Of a stretch of 64,000 nt of DNA, positions 23,325 through 34,339 are shown in pieces. The DNA lies in assembly GCF_905220365.1 (NCBI RefSeq), contig NC_061126.1:13826001-13890000 (forward strand). The letters run 5' to 3'. The DNA is from Vanessa cardui (Eukaryota > Arthropoda > Insecta > Lepidoptera > Nymphalidae). The position numbers and the translations under genes were made by a program. How positions within the stretch are numbered: position 1 is the stretch's first letter; every line of letters begins with the position of its first letter. The notes beneath the pieces were generated by a model that saw only the letters and a list, made by a program, of their open reading frames with translations, was not told the DNA's origin and did not search any database.

Positions 23325-23588
23325 AAATTTCCCACTGGGCTAAGGCCTCCTCTTCCATTAAAGAGAGGGTTTGGAACATATTCCACCACACGGGTTGCAC
23401 ATGTGGCAGAATTTCGATGAAATTAGTCACATGCAGGTTTCCCCACGATGTTTTCCTTCACCACCGAGCATGACATGAATTATAAACACAAATTAAGCAC
23501 ATATATATATATAGTGGTGCTTGTCTGGATTTGAACCCGAAATCATCGGTTAAGGTGCACGCGTTCAAACCACTGGTCCATCTCATTT
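23325..23588 (-). mobile_element. SINE-A, near full-length
   Basis: Minus strand. The 3' block is TTTCCCACTGGGCTAAGGCC and the body is ATGTGGCAGAATTTCGATGA, GTTTTCCTTCACCACC. The head includes TTTGAACCC (B box) and CCACTGGTCCATCTC (A box side). One internal deletion lies around the GTTCCAATGCGG block. Confidence 0.88.
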
Positions 23589-23925
23589 TTTCGATAGAGA
23601 ACCCAATAACTGTTTTATCGTTACGAAGTGGGGTCTGAACCCAGTACCTCGAGGTATGTGGATCTCATTAACAGCTAGACCATTATTGCCACTAGAAATT
23701 GAATAATTTATACCCTTTGACATGGCATAGGCCATTGTATTCGTTTAAGCTTAGTATATTCCGTTGGACGCATGCCAAGGGCTGACCCGTAACATTATAC
23801 GTTTTTGTGAATGTAACTTGTCAAATTTTAAGCGGCCTGCTTTTGAACTGCGGCCTTTTATCTTCCGTACATGACAGATTTTATACATTGCTGTTATATA
23901 ATAACAATTGTTATTGTACATCACA
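23589..23925. other. intergenic; possible tRNA-SINE trace
   Basis: GGGGTCTGAACCCAGTACCTC followed by AACAGCTAGACCATTATTGCC at 23630-23692 has B-box then A-box order of another inverted tRNA-derived head. The 77-codon minus frame over 23751-23984 has no motif. Confidence 0.4.
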
Positions 23926-24394
23926 ATGATAACTATGTAATGTAATTTCAATACATTACAACCATCGGGATAATAATTTATCAATATAAATACTTATTTT
24001 AGTAATTTGATAAATTATGGACATCCGTATATCTCTCTCATTTAACACTCTTAGGACTGACGACCTCCGTGGTCAAGTAGTGTGTACACCAGTTTTCATG
24101 GGTACGCAACTCCGAGGTCCCGGGTTCGATTCACGGCCGAGTCGATGTAAAACAGATTCATTATTTTTTCTATGTCTTGGGTCTGGGTGTTTGTGGGACC
24201 GTCGTTACTTTTGATTTTTCCTAACACCAGTACTTAAGCAATTACATTGGGATCAGAGTAATGTAGGTGATGTTGTCCAATCTTTATTATTTATTTATTA
24301 CATATGTATATATAAAAAAAGGATTCCTTCTTGTAAATGATGTAAAATTCATTTAAGTCATATTTTACTTTAAACGGAAATACAAATAGAGTCT
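23926..24394 (+). repeat. left arm of long inverted duplication
   Basis: This 469-bp segment reappears inverted at 25776-26263. Landmarks shared by the two arms: ATGATAAC...TATGTAATGTAATTT, CATTACAACCAT, ATTATGGACATCCGTATATC, TTTAACACTCTTAGGACTGA, the embedded SINE-B, ATATGTATATATAAAAAAAGG and TTTACTTTAAACGGAAATAC. Roughly 85-90% identity by eye. The two SINE-B copies sit at the same internal position, so the duplication happened after that insertion or the SINE was part of the duplicated unit. Confidence 0.85.
24056..24292 (+). mobile_element. SINE-B in the left arm
   Basis: Head CTGACGACCTCCGTGGTCAA with B box CGGGTTCGATTC, body TCTTGGGTCTGGGTGTTTGT, and 3' block ATTGGGATCAGAGTAATGTA then ATTTATTTATTA. 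Near full length. Confidence 0.9.
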
Positions 24395-25299
24395 CTATTC
24401 GGAACACGAGAGTGTAAACACTTCAACACGCATGCTTCGAGCTGTTGTGGAAAAATTTAATAACTTTTTATGAGCCTGAAATGAGGTTTGAAAATAGAAC
24501 CTCTGGATCTGTGGCTTTATATCAAACAACTAGAGCAACGAAGAAGGTAGCCATACACTGCTACCATCAGTAATGTATAAACGTGTGAATCTCCATTACA
24601 TCCTACATGTTATATCACTTTGGGGGTGATTGTGTGCTTCTCCGGATTTCAATATAAGCCGAGTGACTTTCCTTTTGTGTTAGTAAATTGCTGAGCAATC
24701 ATATTTTTATGATACTGTGTATTTTTTTTAATACAATTTTACGTAGTGCATGCCACAGATAAAAAAATCTTAATGTGTGAAGATGGAATAATGGATAAGT
24801 AAGTCATCCCCGTAAAAACAAACCTAAAGTCAAATAATCGAACAGAAAATTTCAAACTTCTCCATCTAACTTAAATATTGAAAGCGTCACGGCTTGACAT
24901 CTAAAAGTAAAGATTTCTAAAGTTTATTCAACTTTCCAACGGGCGCTCGTTTGCGGTGGATTTAATTACCACAATTACGTAACTCGAAAAGGGTAGATAA
25001 AGGCGCACTGAAGATTATTTCGACGTCAAACTCCGGCGAGAGTTATAGATTGTAATGTTTTTATGTACTCGGTAAAATATGTATATAGCTATATATATAT
25101 AAGTTTCTATTGGAACATTAATATATAAGTTTTTATCTCAACTGGTGACTGCCGTTTGAAGGAAAATCTTACTAATATTTTTAAAAAACTTTTACGAATG
25201 GATATTTATTACTCAAACTCAAATTCCTTTACTCAATATAGAAGCATTACATTAACTTATTGACAGTGAAATTAACACTACCACCGGTTCGAAACCAAA
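24395..25299. other. spacer of the inverted duplication
   Basis: The unique centre between the arms begins here. No gene is seen. A small GGGCGCTCGTTTGCGGTGG patch near 24941 and an (AT)n run at 25088-25100 are the only notable points. Confidence 0.4.
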
Positions 25300-25408
25300 C
25301 CGCATTGTTACAGCGTTGTGGAATATGTTCCAAACCCTCTCTTTAATGGGAGAGGGGCCTTAGCCCAGCAGTGGGAAATTTACAGGCTGTTACTTTACTT
25401 TACCGGTT
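25300..25408 (+). mobile_element. SINE-A 3' fragment
   Basis: 5'-truncated copy holding ACAGCGTTGTGGAATATGTT, CCAAACCCTCTCTTTAATGG, CCTTAGCCCAGCAGTGGGAA and the TTACTTTACTTTAC tail. Confidence 0.85.
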
Positions 25409-25500
25409 CGGAAAAGGAAATAGCCTGACCTGAGAGGAACCGGCGAAATAAACTCAGTGGGTATTTTTTGTTGTCAATTCTCTTATTTAATTTGAATATA
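25402..25500 (-). mobile_element. LINE-C 3' tail fragment
   Basis: Minus strand: ACCGGTTCGGAAAAGG, GAGGAACCGGCGAAATAAAC, CTCAGTGGGTA. The flank at 25250-25290 (TACTCAATATAGAAGC, CAGTGAAATTAACACTACCA) may be the rest of the same copy, in which case the SINE-A fragment at 25300 was inserted into it. Confidence 0.65.
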
Positions 25501-25775
25501 AATAGCTAAGAGGTTATCGTTTTATTCCCAAGATGTGCTATCAATCATAAACTCACTAATTGTATAATAACCTTTCGCAAAAAAAGCGTTCCTTAACTTT
25601 TTTTTAAATTTGGAAACAGAGGTATTGAACGCTATCAGTCACAGCTGAAATGAATCCGAATGAAATGTACCTAAAACCTGTACCAAAATGTATTTTCCTT
25701 TTTAGTCATTAACTAATTGACATATAACGCAATGCTTTATATATTAGTGAGAGGGAGATGATTTTTTTAAGAGTA

Positions 25776-26263
25776 AGTCTCTATTTGTATTTTCGTTTAA
25801 AGTAAAGTATGAGTTTAATGAATTTTAAAAAAGGAATCCTTTTTTATATACATATATAATAATAAATAGATAATAAAGTTTGGACAACATCATATACATT
25901 ACTCTGATCCCAATGTAATAGCTAAAGTACTTGTGTTATGAAAAATCAAAAGTAACGACGGTCCCACAAACACCCAGACCCAAGACAAAGAAAAATAATG
26001 AACCTTTTCTGCATCGACTCGGCCGGGAATCGAAACCGCGACCTCGGAATTGCGTACCCATGAAACCGGTGTACCTACACACTACTTGACCACGGTGGTC
26101 GTCAGTCCTAAGAGTGTTAAATGAGAAGGAGAGATATACGGATGTCCATAATTTATCATATTACTAAAATAAGTATTAATATAAATATATTAATAAATTC
26201 TTATCCCAATGGTTGTAATGCATTGAAATGTAAATTGAAATTACATTACAAATTTGTTATCAT
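25776..26263 (-). repeat. right arm of long inverted duplication
   Basis: Inverted partner of 23926-24394, with small insertions (for example an extra AATTTACATTTC-type stretch near 26230 and an extra TATTTATATT near 26185 in the reverse reading). Outside both arms the sequences diverge at once: the inner edges diverge after CAAATAGAG, the outer edges before ATGATAAC. Confidence 0.85.
25866..26108 (-). mobile_element. SINE-B in the right arm
   Basis: Minus-strand copy: GGACAACATCATATACATTA, CAAACACCCAGACCCAAGAC, CTCGGCCGGGAATCGAAACC, CTTGACCACGGTGGTCGTCAG. Its flanks match the flanks of the left-arm copy. Confidence 0.9.
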
Positions 26264-28139
26264 TACTAGTTAAAACAGAAGCCAATAAAAAACAAAAGAA
26301 AAAGTAACAGTGATATATCACGTCTAAGTCCTTTGGCTGTGGTATTTTTATAATTCACTTTAGTAATATTACGAAAAGGTCAGTGACTTCTGGTTTCCTG
26401 CTTTTAAAAGTTTTTTATGTGATGGCTTGTTTTCTTAGTTATTTTCTAGAAAATAAAAAAAACTTTTGCACCGATCTTTACAAAGGCGGATAACTAAGTT
26501 TAAACACCATTATCTTAACTTTGTAAGAACGTGTACTTTCGTTTCAAGGTATTTAATGTAGTTTCAGTAAACTTAACATGTAAGCGATACGCTGATGAAT
26601 AATAAAACATTATGTACCTTTAGGTATTTATATGTATGTATTTATATGTAAGGAGGCCTTGTTATGAGTTAAACTTGGCTGACACGCTACCGCGTTTCTA
26701 GATATATCAATTGCATTAGTGAGGGAATTATATGATTTTGCTATCTTTTTAGTCTTCATTAGCGTAAATTTCATTAAGTATAGTTACTCCTTTCGTGATA
26801 TGGATGCTCACTCTGAAAGGTTTTTGGAAATTTTATCTTCAAAGGGTTGAATATTAGGGTAACTTTGTATGTTACCCTTACAAAATCAGGTGATTTCAAT
26901 ATATATTCAGCTGAAATATCCTGAACCTCTGCGGTCAATCTTCAACTGTTCGGAGTTGCAGGCGGATGTGTGAAAGCAGAGGTTATCTCTTTCTTACAAA
27001 TGGATGGAACAGCAATACGACACAACCGGAACGAATACAGTTGCAGTTTTCAAGGAGTATTTATATCTATGTATGAAAAAATCTAACAACTCTTTTTTGT
27101 ATCGTCCCATATCCAATCAATATGACAAAAATCGGCTTACGCTATTGACATATGTATATATGTGAATTCGAATTGAAGCGTTCTAAATTCAAATTAATTT
27201 AGAATTTTATCTCATGAAGAATCGTGTGCTTCTCTTATTACAAGTTTAATAGTAATTCGAATTCGAAAATAGTTTTACGTTTAACCTGCAAACGGTACGG
27301 TACATAAAACTTACACAAGCCATGTTTAATGTTGAAATAGTATTTTACAAGCCGCTGAAGTCTGCGAACTCGTGATCCTACTAAATAAATAAACAGGTAC
27401 TGAAAACGTTGTATATACGTAATTCGATCAAGAGAGCAAAAGTAGAGAACTACAAATACATGTAGAATATAAAACTACTAAAAATATATAATTCTAAGTA
27501 AATGATGTTTTGATAGCATGTTATGTTTTAGTATATTTTAATTTAAAATCATAATATATTGGCTGACACCGGCTCCAAATATAAGAATAATTTTAACCAC
27601 ATTATATAATTGTCAATCGACTTTTAAGTAAAAATATTACACTATTTTTCATTTCACTTTACTTAGGATGACTCTAAAAAATATTTTGAATACGTAATTA
27701 TTTGATTTAGTTTTTAGTGCATATTAATTTGTTTCGAAATAGTGTTTTCTTTGAAGTCAGTTTTTCTTTTTATTATTTTTTTATTTATATATTAGCTTAT
27801 TATTTTTCGACGAAATCAATACTTCATTTAAATAAATATAAATTATTTATTAATAGGTGAAATCGCAGGATATACGTTGTATTATATATACTGCAACTCA
27901 ACGTCGTCCGCCAAACACGTCGCGTTGTGGAGGTTGGAGATGTCAGATGTCATCTTACGGTCGACTTTAACGTGTCTCCGATATAAGAGGATTTATCGGA
28001 ATTTAAATTACTGCATACACTCTATTATAACTTCGATAGATTCAATATCATTTGTTAGTTTTGGTAGCTTTATAATTTTCACATTCTGACAATGTTTTTG
28101 CGATATTTCACAATTTTTATTTACATAACAATTAATAAA
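26264..28139. other. no gene seen
   Basis: Long AT-rich stretch with no recognised repeat and no open frame with a motif. A 70-codon frame at 27877-28089 has a GC-richer start (27895-27990) but no recognisable domain. A GAAGTCAGTTTTTC piece at 27752 could be a scrap of a family I terminus. Confidence 0.4.
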
Positions 28140-28235
28140 ATTAAATTTTTAAATATATACAAATATGAACTAAAACTAGTTACTGTGTTAATCTTGATCG
28201 CGTGGAATGAAGAATGGTGGCAAGAATGCTATCAG
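28140..28235 (-). mobile_element. RLE-LINE 3' end
   Basis: Minus-strand 3'-terminal fragment of the element at 35954: ATATATACAAATATGAAC, TAAAACTAGTTACTGTGTTA, AATCTTGATCGCGTGGAATG and GGTGGCAAGAATGCTA. It covers the last coding codons and the short 3' UTR, and is heavily 5' truncated. Confidence 0.75.
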
Positions 28236-28334
28236 CATTTATATCGGTTAAATAGATAATTATTAGATTTATACAGCATAATAAAATATTGATAATAATT
28301 AAACTTTTTTTTTTAAATATTTAAATAATTATTG

Positions 28335-28550
28335 AGTACCAGTGAGTCCAATTGGTCGAGGGTTAAAACGCGAGCGTCTTAAAAGATTATTGATGTAAAC
28401 CCAGAGAGAAACACCAAATTCCATGTGCTTGACTTGTGTTTATAATTATTCATCTTGTGCTCAAGGGTGAAAAACATATCTATAGAATACCTGCAAGTAT
28501 AATTTCAATGAAATTCAACCTACCTTGTATTTACAGACCATTACTTTATG
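28335..28550 (+). mobile_element. degenerate SINE-A relic
   Basis: Plus-strand copy with decayed boxes. Order of blocks: CCAGTGAGTCCAATTGGTC, GCGAGCGTCTTAAAAG, AAACCCAGAGAG, CATGTGCTTGACTTGTGTTT, ATAATTATTCATCTTGTGCTC, AATTTCAATGAAATTC, TTTACAGACCATTACTTTA. Confidence 0.65.
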
Positions 28551-29559
28551 ATATATACTTACTTTTACTTTATTTTGATGATATGACAAATTATACTTAA
28601 TCTCCTACCAAGCTAAATTACTAGGTCAGATGTCATAAGTTTTAATCTAGCTTTAAATCAGGAAGGAAATTTTATAGCTGGCATCGCTTCATCAAATGCC
28701 CTTTTCGAACGAGTTAACTTTTAAATTTCACGTTAAAATAAGTTTTACAATTTTGTCAATTTAAAAACGTTCTGCCATATTTACTACTTATATTTCGAGA
28801 GCAAACAAATTCGCTCAAAGAGAAATTTTTAGTAGAAATCATATGGTAATTTTCAGCTCAGATGTTGGTATATTCAAAGTAGAAATAACAATACACGAAT
28901 AAATGAATAAAACGAATGTATTGGTCGAACGTTAGACTTTAAACTATAGAACACAGATAAAATATTTAAAAATAAAAGAATCGAGGTACTCTTAGTACCT
29001 TTTGAACCTAAACATCAAATCATTGCGACGCAATATGTCATCCTAAATCTTAAAAAGCAAATTATTGGTCACACTTAGCACGCGAAAATAGATCTTAAGG
29101 TGACAAACCTTGTCTTACCCCGACTGTACGTAGAATAATAGTCAAGAAACTGAAATGCTAGCACGAGGTCTAGTAATTTGCAGCCATCCAAGCTAGTCAT
29201 CTGACAGACAAGGACGTACACCATCTCTACGTAGTTCAACAAACCAAGAGACAGTATTGGACATTGAATTAAAGGTTTAATTTAAATTTAAGCTTCACAG
29301 AATGAACGTTCTATATATACTGTTAATTTAATTGCTACATAGGCCCTTTTTGCTAGCATCTATTAAGAAATGTAAAAGTAAATTCTTATTTTAAATATGG
29401 AATGTTATTTTGAATATAAATATTACACGAAAATTGACTACATGGACGAGGCTACGTCTCTCGTAGCGGTGTTCAAGTTCAAAGCAAGCACTTGTATCAC
29501 GGCCCAGTCTCTGCCACGTATTGCCATTTTGGTGATCCTTATATCACTTGTTGTATGTG
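28551..29559. other. no gene seen
   Basis: Unique-looking DNA. A 77-codon plus frame from 29397 covers a moderately GC-richer stretch (29440-29540) but ends in the SINE; no motif. Confidence 0.4.
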
Positions 29560-29576
29560 ATTGCGATCTTTTGATA
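29560..29576 (+). repeat. target-site duplication, left copy
   Basis: ATTGCGATCTTTTGATA, repeated exactly at 29877-29893 on the other side of the SINE-A copy. Confidence 0.95.
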
Positions 29577-29876
29577 CAGCAACAGCCTGTAAATTCCCAC
29601 AGCTGGGCTAAAGGCCTCCTCTCCCTTTAAGGAGAAGGTTTTGGAACATATTCCACCACGCTGTTCCAATGCGGGTTGGTGGAATGCACATGTGGCAGAA
29701 TTTCTATGAAATTTGTCACATGCAGTTTTCCTCACGATGTTTTCCTTCACCGCTGAGCACGAGATGGATTATAAAGACAAATTAAGCACATGAAACATCG
29801 GTGCGGTGCCGGGGTTTGAACCCGCAATCATCGGTTAAGATGCACGCGTTCTTACCACTGGGCCATTTCGACTCAA
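29577..29876 (-). mobile_element. SINE-A, full-length with 17-bp TSD
   Basis: Best-defined SINE-A insertion, on the minus strand. The 3' end at left is CAGCAACAGCCTGTAAATTC, then GCTGGGCTAAAGGCCTCCTC and the CCACGCTGTTCCAATGCGGG block. The head is at right, with B box GGTTTGAACCC and A box region CCACTGGGCCATTTCGACTC. The perfect 17-bp duplication delimits the element exactly and shows LINE-type retroposition. An intact TSD suggests a fairly young insertion. Confidence 0.95.
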
Positions 29877-29893
29877 ATTGCGATCTTTTGATA
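29877..29893 (+). repeat. target-site duplication, right copy
   Basis: ATTGCGATCTTTTGATA, identical to 29560-29576. Confidence 0.95.
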
Positions 29894-30034
29894 AACAACA
29901 TAAATTATCTATAGGTATCGATAAGCGATTACAAAATTTTATGAGGTGTTTAATTTTATATTACTTTTACTATTTTCATCATAGTTGAATCCGTCCGTAA
30001 AAAAATGTAAATGTCATCATTACATAAAATAAAG

Positions 30035-30225
30035 TCGCTTACCCTGTCAATCTCTATGTATGCTTTTATTTTTAAAATTACGCAACGGATTTTGATCCGG
30101 TTATTAATTGATAGAGTGATTCCAGAGAAAGGTTATGTGACATGGACAATATAGTAAAGAAACAATAAAAATTATGTAGTATATTTAGTATCAGCATACT
30201 TGCGAAGCCAGGGCGGTCGCTAGTG
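30035..30225 (+). mobile_element. family E repeat (Helitron-like 3' end)
   Basis: Plus-strand copy: TCTCTATGTATGCTT, AAATTACGCAACGGATTTTG, TAGAGTGATTCCAGAGAAAGG, GACATGGACAATATAGT and TGCGAAGCCAGGGCGGTCGC, ending CTAGTG. The 3' end has a GC-rich stem-prone stretch just before CTAG, as Helitrons do. Other copies at 41688 (split), 59195, 60975 and 63951. Confidence 0.65.
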
Positions 30226-30829
30226 ATTAATAAATCCTAATAAAATGTTATTAAATTATTTATTTATAAAATGACTCATGGTTGTACATGAAAGCGATCC
30301 CTTAAAAGTGTTCTGTGTAGTAAGTACGGAAAAGTAAAAAAATATAGTTTTTATGATGTATGAAAGCGGACTGTTTCTGTTTTAAAAACAGTAACATTTT
30401 TTAGTATAGTGGATCACGTTCGCAATAAAATGATATATTGGTCCAGCAATCCGAGCCACCGAACTGTAAGGTTCGGATTTCTTCTTGAATTTTTATATTC
30501 CATAATAGCGAAACATTTTTCTTAAGGAGTCTGAGTTTCTAAGGAGTTGAATTTGTATTATTTATGACTCTGGGGCGTCAACTATTTAGTTTATAAATTA
30601 TTTATTTCAAGACAGCGATTGATTAACAAGCTACAAAAGATACCTAGTAGTTTAATCTTATTCTATATTCGGTTGAATATTTTTATAAAAATGCATGCAT
30701 GCAAGTAATTATTTCTCTATATATATATATATAAAAATATTGATGTTTAAACTGTAATGTAAGACAAATTGACCTTCGTTTTGGAGCTTAAAGTTACAAA
30801 TTTCTTACCTGTGAGGTAATACAGCTTAG
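30226..30829. other. intergenic; (TA)n run
   Basis: No gene. A TA dinucleotide run of about nine units lies at 30717-30733. CCAGCAATCCGAGCCACCGA at 30443 is a lone GC-richer patch. Confidence 0.45.
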
Positions 30830-31040
30830 TGTATATGTGCAGGTACCACCATATAATTTAACATAATTATATTCAACCACCAATTAGCTACACTTAGTAT
30901 GTGCTTCGGTTTGTAGGGTATAGGCAGAAGTACATAACATCATAGTTATCAAGATTGATGACACATTGATAAAAGTATTGTTTAATATTTTTGACTGTGG
31001 CAATATTTATGGGCTGTACATCTTGCTACATTTGTCTTTT
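30830..31040 (+). mobile_element. degenerate SINE-G relic
   Basis: Order of blocks fits a plus-strand copy: GCAGGTACCACCATATAATT, TGCTTCGGTTTGTAGGGTAT, ACATAACATCATAGTTATCA, TTTGACTGTGGCAATATTTA, GGGCTGTACATCTTGCT. Low identity. Confidence 0.5.
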
Positions 31041-31293
31041 TAATTAAAAGAAAAACGATATTTTATAATAAATAAAAAGATAAATATTTATATATAAATC
31101 ACAGCAGACTTTAAAGTCTCATTAGAAAGACATACAGTCAGAAGTTCAGTCTAAAGATTGTAATTACTCCATTGCAGACTCGTTAAAGCTGCTCTTACAT
31201 TTTATGAACGAGAACGAAACAGCTGTTACAACACATAAAAGGCTTATATAGACATTTTTCAGATTAATTCCTTCTTTGTATTTACTTCTTCAC

Positions 31294-31525
31294 AGCTACA
31301 CCATTGAACAGCTGAGATGTCCCAGTGGTTAGAACGCGTGCATCTTAACCGTCGATTTCGGGTTCAATCCCAAACAAGCACCACTATGTATATGTGCTTA
31401 ATTTGTGTTTATTATTCATCTCGTGCGCGGCGGTGAAGTTCCAAAACCTCTCTTTAATGGAAGAGGAGGCTTAAGCCCAGCAGTGGGAAATTAACAGGCT
31501 GTTACTTTACTTTAGCTACACCATT
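31294..31525 (+). mobile_element. SINE-A with internal deletion and 12-bp TSD
   Basis: AGCTACACCATT at 31294-31305 recurs at 31514-31525 and bounds the insertion. The head is intact (ATGTCCCAGTGG A-box region, GGGTTCAATCCC B box). The body jumps from CGGCGGTGAAG directly to TTCCAAAACCTCTC, dropping about 100 bp, and then has the normal 3' block and a TTACTTTACTT tail. Confidence 0.9.
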
Positions 31526-31839
31526 TAAGGTGTAGCTTGAATACTGATCGGTGTATCATAGAAAAACTTTGTATGACAGATTTTGTTCTAAATAAACCTT
31601 ATTATATAATGTTCCCGAATTATGAAAAAAGCACTTAAGTAATAGGTACTATATTTAAAACCTATATAATATTAATTTTAGCACACCTAATATTTAAATA
31701 AAAATTTCGATTTGTCAATAAAAGCTAGACTGATGCTCCTAGTTACAAGGTATAATTAAAATCTTTTAAATGGTTTTGTAATATAACATGTTAAGTTTAA
31801 ATATATGTTTATGGAATAGTTATAGTATTGAAGTTATTT
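31526..31839. other. no gene seen
   Basis: AT-rich. Confidence 0.4.
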
Positions 31840-32115
31840 TATACAAGTTATGCCCGCGAACTTGTACGCGTTTGATTTAACAAAAAAAAAATATTGCATC
31901 CAAAGTTACTCTCTATTATATCAGTTATTTGCGAGTGAAAGTTTCGTCAATATCGGTCCAGCCGTTCCAGAGATTAGCCGGAACAAACAGACGGACAGAC
32001 AGACCGACGAAAATTGTACAAATGTTATTGTGGTATATATATCATGTAAACACACACATGCATTGAGTAAAAAAGGTCTATTTTAACATTAATATACAAA
32101 CAGACACTCCAATTT
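31840..32115 (-). mobile_element. family D repeat (Helitron-like)
   Basis: Minus-strand copy: ACAAGTTATGCCCGCGAACT at the 3' end, GTTACTCTCTATTATATCAG, GTGAAAGTTTCGTCAATATC, GGTCCAGCCGTTCCAGAGAT, TAGCCGGAACAAACAGACGG and ATATACAAACAGACACTCC at the far end. Best-preserved copy of the three. Confidence 0.65.
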
Positions 32116-32564
32116 TATTACATGTATAGATATAGATAAATTGATTAATTTTAGCATGTATACGATGATAAACATTTGATAAAGAATTACTTTTTATACC
32201 GGCGTCAATAGCGACGGGCTCAGCGGCAATATTGAGATTAGCTGTCAGCCCGATCACATTATTGCCCATGTATGTAAGTGTACGAATACTATCAAATATA
32301 TACCTATTTACTTATAACGTCTTATACATTATAGTATCTATGACATTAAGGTTATGTAGTTCAATGTACATGACAAAGTATGCCTTGTATCTATTTATTT
32401 TTTGCCAATCATTTGAAGGCTTCTGATTTCGGCAGACGTCATTATATTACATTAAACGACGATCGTAATCGTTAATGTAAGGCTTATAATATCATCTAAA
32501 GAATAAATAAAAAAAGAAGAAGAATATGAAAGTGAAACTTTTGAGTGTAATAATTCTTTTTTTT
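32116..32564. other. no gene seen
   Basis: AT-rich; short overlapping frames of 63-64 codons have no motif. Confidence 0.4.
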
Positions 32565-32855
32565 TTAATGGATTAGGTTGGCGGACGAGCATATGGGCCA
32601 CCTGATAGTACGTGGTCACCATCACCCATAGTCAATGACGCTTTAAAAAATATTAACTATTCATTACATCGTCAATGCGCCACCAACCTTGGGAACTAAG
32701 ATGCTACGTCCCTTGTACCTGTAGTTACACTGGCTCACTCACCCTTCAAACCGGAACACAACAATACTGCGTACTGTTATTTATCGGTAGAATATCTGAT
32801 GAGTGGGTGGTACCTACCAAGGCGGGCTTGCACAAAGCCCTACCATCAAGTTAAA
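32565..32855 (-). mobile_element. SINE-G, near full-length reference copy
   Basis: Minus strand, starting with the oligo-T complement of the A-rich tail, then GGCGGACGAGCATATGGGCC, CCTGATAGTACGTGGTCACC, ATCGTCAATGCGCCACCAAC, CTTGGGAACTAAGATG, CCCTTGTACCTGTAGTTACA, CTGGCTCACTCACCC, GTAGAATATCTGATGAGTGG and CTTGCACAAAGCCCTACCAT. It is the template I used to find the other G copies. Confidence 0.85.
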
Positions 32856-33312
32856 AAAAAATTAAAATAAATTCACTAGGAAATTTAAACAACGTAAATA
32901 AAATTTTCATAATTAGTTTAATAACCTATAAAAACCCCAATACCGCAAGCGCGCTAACGTTGGACGTAGGTACATATCTAACATACCTCACCCGTTCCCC
33001 GCTCAGTCCCTTTTGACTTCAGCGGGCATTTCTAAGTTCATAATTTTGTAAATGAATATTTCGGAACGACAAGGTTTGACCTATTTTGGCCGTAAGATAT
33101 CTATCCACTTGTATTTATGTAACAATATCTCCGACAGTGATATAGGACGTTTTAAATTAATGAAATGAAAAAAGTAGCTAAGAATGTATATAACAGTTTT
33201 GTGTTGATATTAAAACGTTGTGTACCTACAATTAGAGGTTTCAAGTAATATGAGTGAAGAGTGATCAATCGACACAGATTCTGTCATTCTGATAATGGTT
33301 ATTTTTTTTTAT
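32856..33312. other. no gene seen
   Basis: A GC-richer stretch around 32940-33035 has no coding or repeat assignment. Confidence 0.35.
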
Positions 33313-33385
33313 CTTGCACAACATCACATACATTTCTCTGATCCCAATGTAAGTTGCTAAAGCATTTGAGTTATGGAAAATCATA
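33313..33385 (-). mobile_element. SINE-B 3' fragment
   Basis: CTTGCACAACATCACATACA, TCTGATCCCAATGTAAGTTG and GAGTTATGGAAAATCATAAA: the 3' end only. Confidence 0.8.
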
Positions 33386-33544
33386 AATCCTAAACCTATG
33401 ACTATTATTTTTATCCCTTTCCTTTTATGCTCCGCAAAGTAAGAAGGTAACACCTAGTAAGCAATTGTTATAGTTTTATTACTAATCGCAAGTAGTAGCA
33501 GACACTGAACCGACGGGAAATATTTCGTTTAAATCAATATTTAT

Positions 33545-33680
33545 TTGCCGCTATGGATAGGTACTAAGATATTATATACCTTGTATCTGTAATTAACTTA
33601 TTTAATATGAGCTCAATTACTCTTCAAACCGAAACACAGTATTACTAATTACCCAGGCGAGCTTCCTTTACTCGTTTTCC
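33545..33680 (-). mobile_element. SINE-G fragment
   Basis: GGTACTAAGATATTATATACC, TTGTATCTGTAATTAACTTA, ATTACTCTTCAAACCGAAAC and ACCCAGGCGAGCTTCC follow the G order on the minus strand. Decayed. Confidence 0.5.
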
Positions 33681-34146
33681 AGTAAAATAACTAAATTAAG
33701 ATATTATATGTACTGCGTTACGAAGGAGAGCGACGTCTAATGATTTCCAAAAATCATTATTCTGTTGTGTATACGGAACCAGAAGATAAGAATCTGCTAT
33801 TCATCACTGCTTGTGGTTTGGAGCATTCATTATCAAAAAAAAACGTTTTCTAAAAGGCGTAAAAACAAAATGTTCTTGTCGGAAGACTTTGACATTATAT
33901 GTAAGTATATAGTATTGTTGTGAGTCGAACGTATTTGTATGATTATTGCAGAAAATCAAAGAGACAAATATTCGGGCCATCGATGTTCTGAAAGTAGACC
34001 ATTTGTACATTTTTATTGTTGGGATTCTTCATTTGCACGGCGTAAAGTATAAAAAAAATAACGATTATGTATGTACATAATAAATTATAATATGTTGTGT
34101 TTGCTGTGGGAGAGTTTGATTGTAGGTCTGTGTAACAATATTAAAG
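33681..34146. other. no gene seen
   Basis: AT-rich; a 68-codon minus frame at 33804-34010 has no motif. Confidence 0.4.
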
Positions 34147-34262
34147 AACTAGTCGTACCCGCGCCTTCGCTCGCATTTAGGATGGTGGTTGTCATGTCTT
34201 AGGCAAAAAAAGTAGCGTATGTTCTCACTTGGAGTTACTTTCACATATATAATATTAGTATA
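34147..34262 (-). mobile_element. family H repeat (Helitron-like)
   Basis: CTAGTCGTACCCGCGCCTTC at the 3' end, GGTGGTTGTCATGTCTTAGG, CACTTGGAGTTACTTTCACA and ATAATATTAGTATAG at the other end. Internally deleted. Confidence 0.6.
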
Positions 34263-34339
34263 GGTCGAGTCATCTTTTAAGCTATATGATGACGATGATA
34301 ACAAAAAAAAAATGAAAATAGGTTTTGTTTTTAATTATC

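Noticed and set aside
24017..24214. 65-codon plus frame
   Set aside because: Translation of the SINE-B head and body; non-coding.
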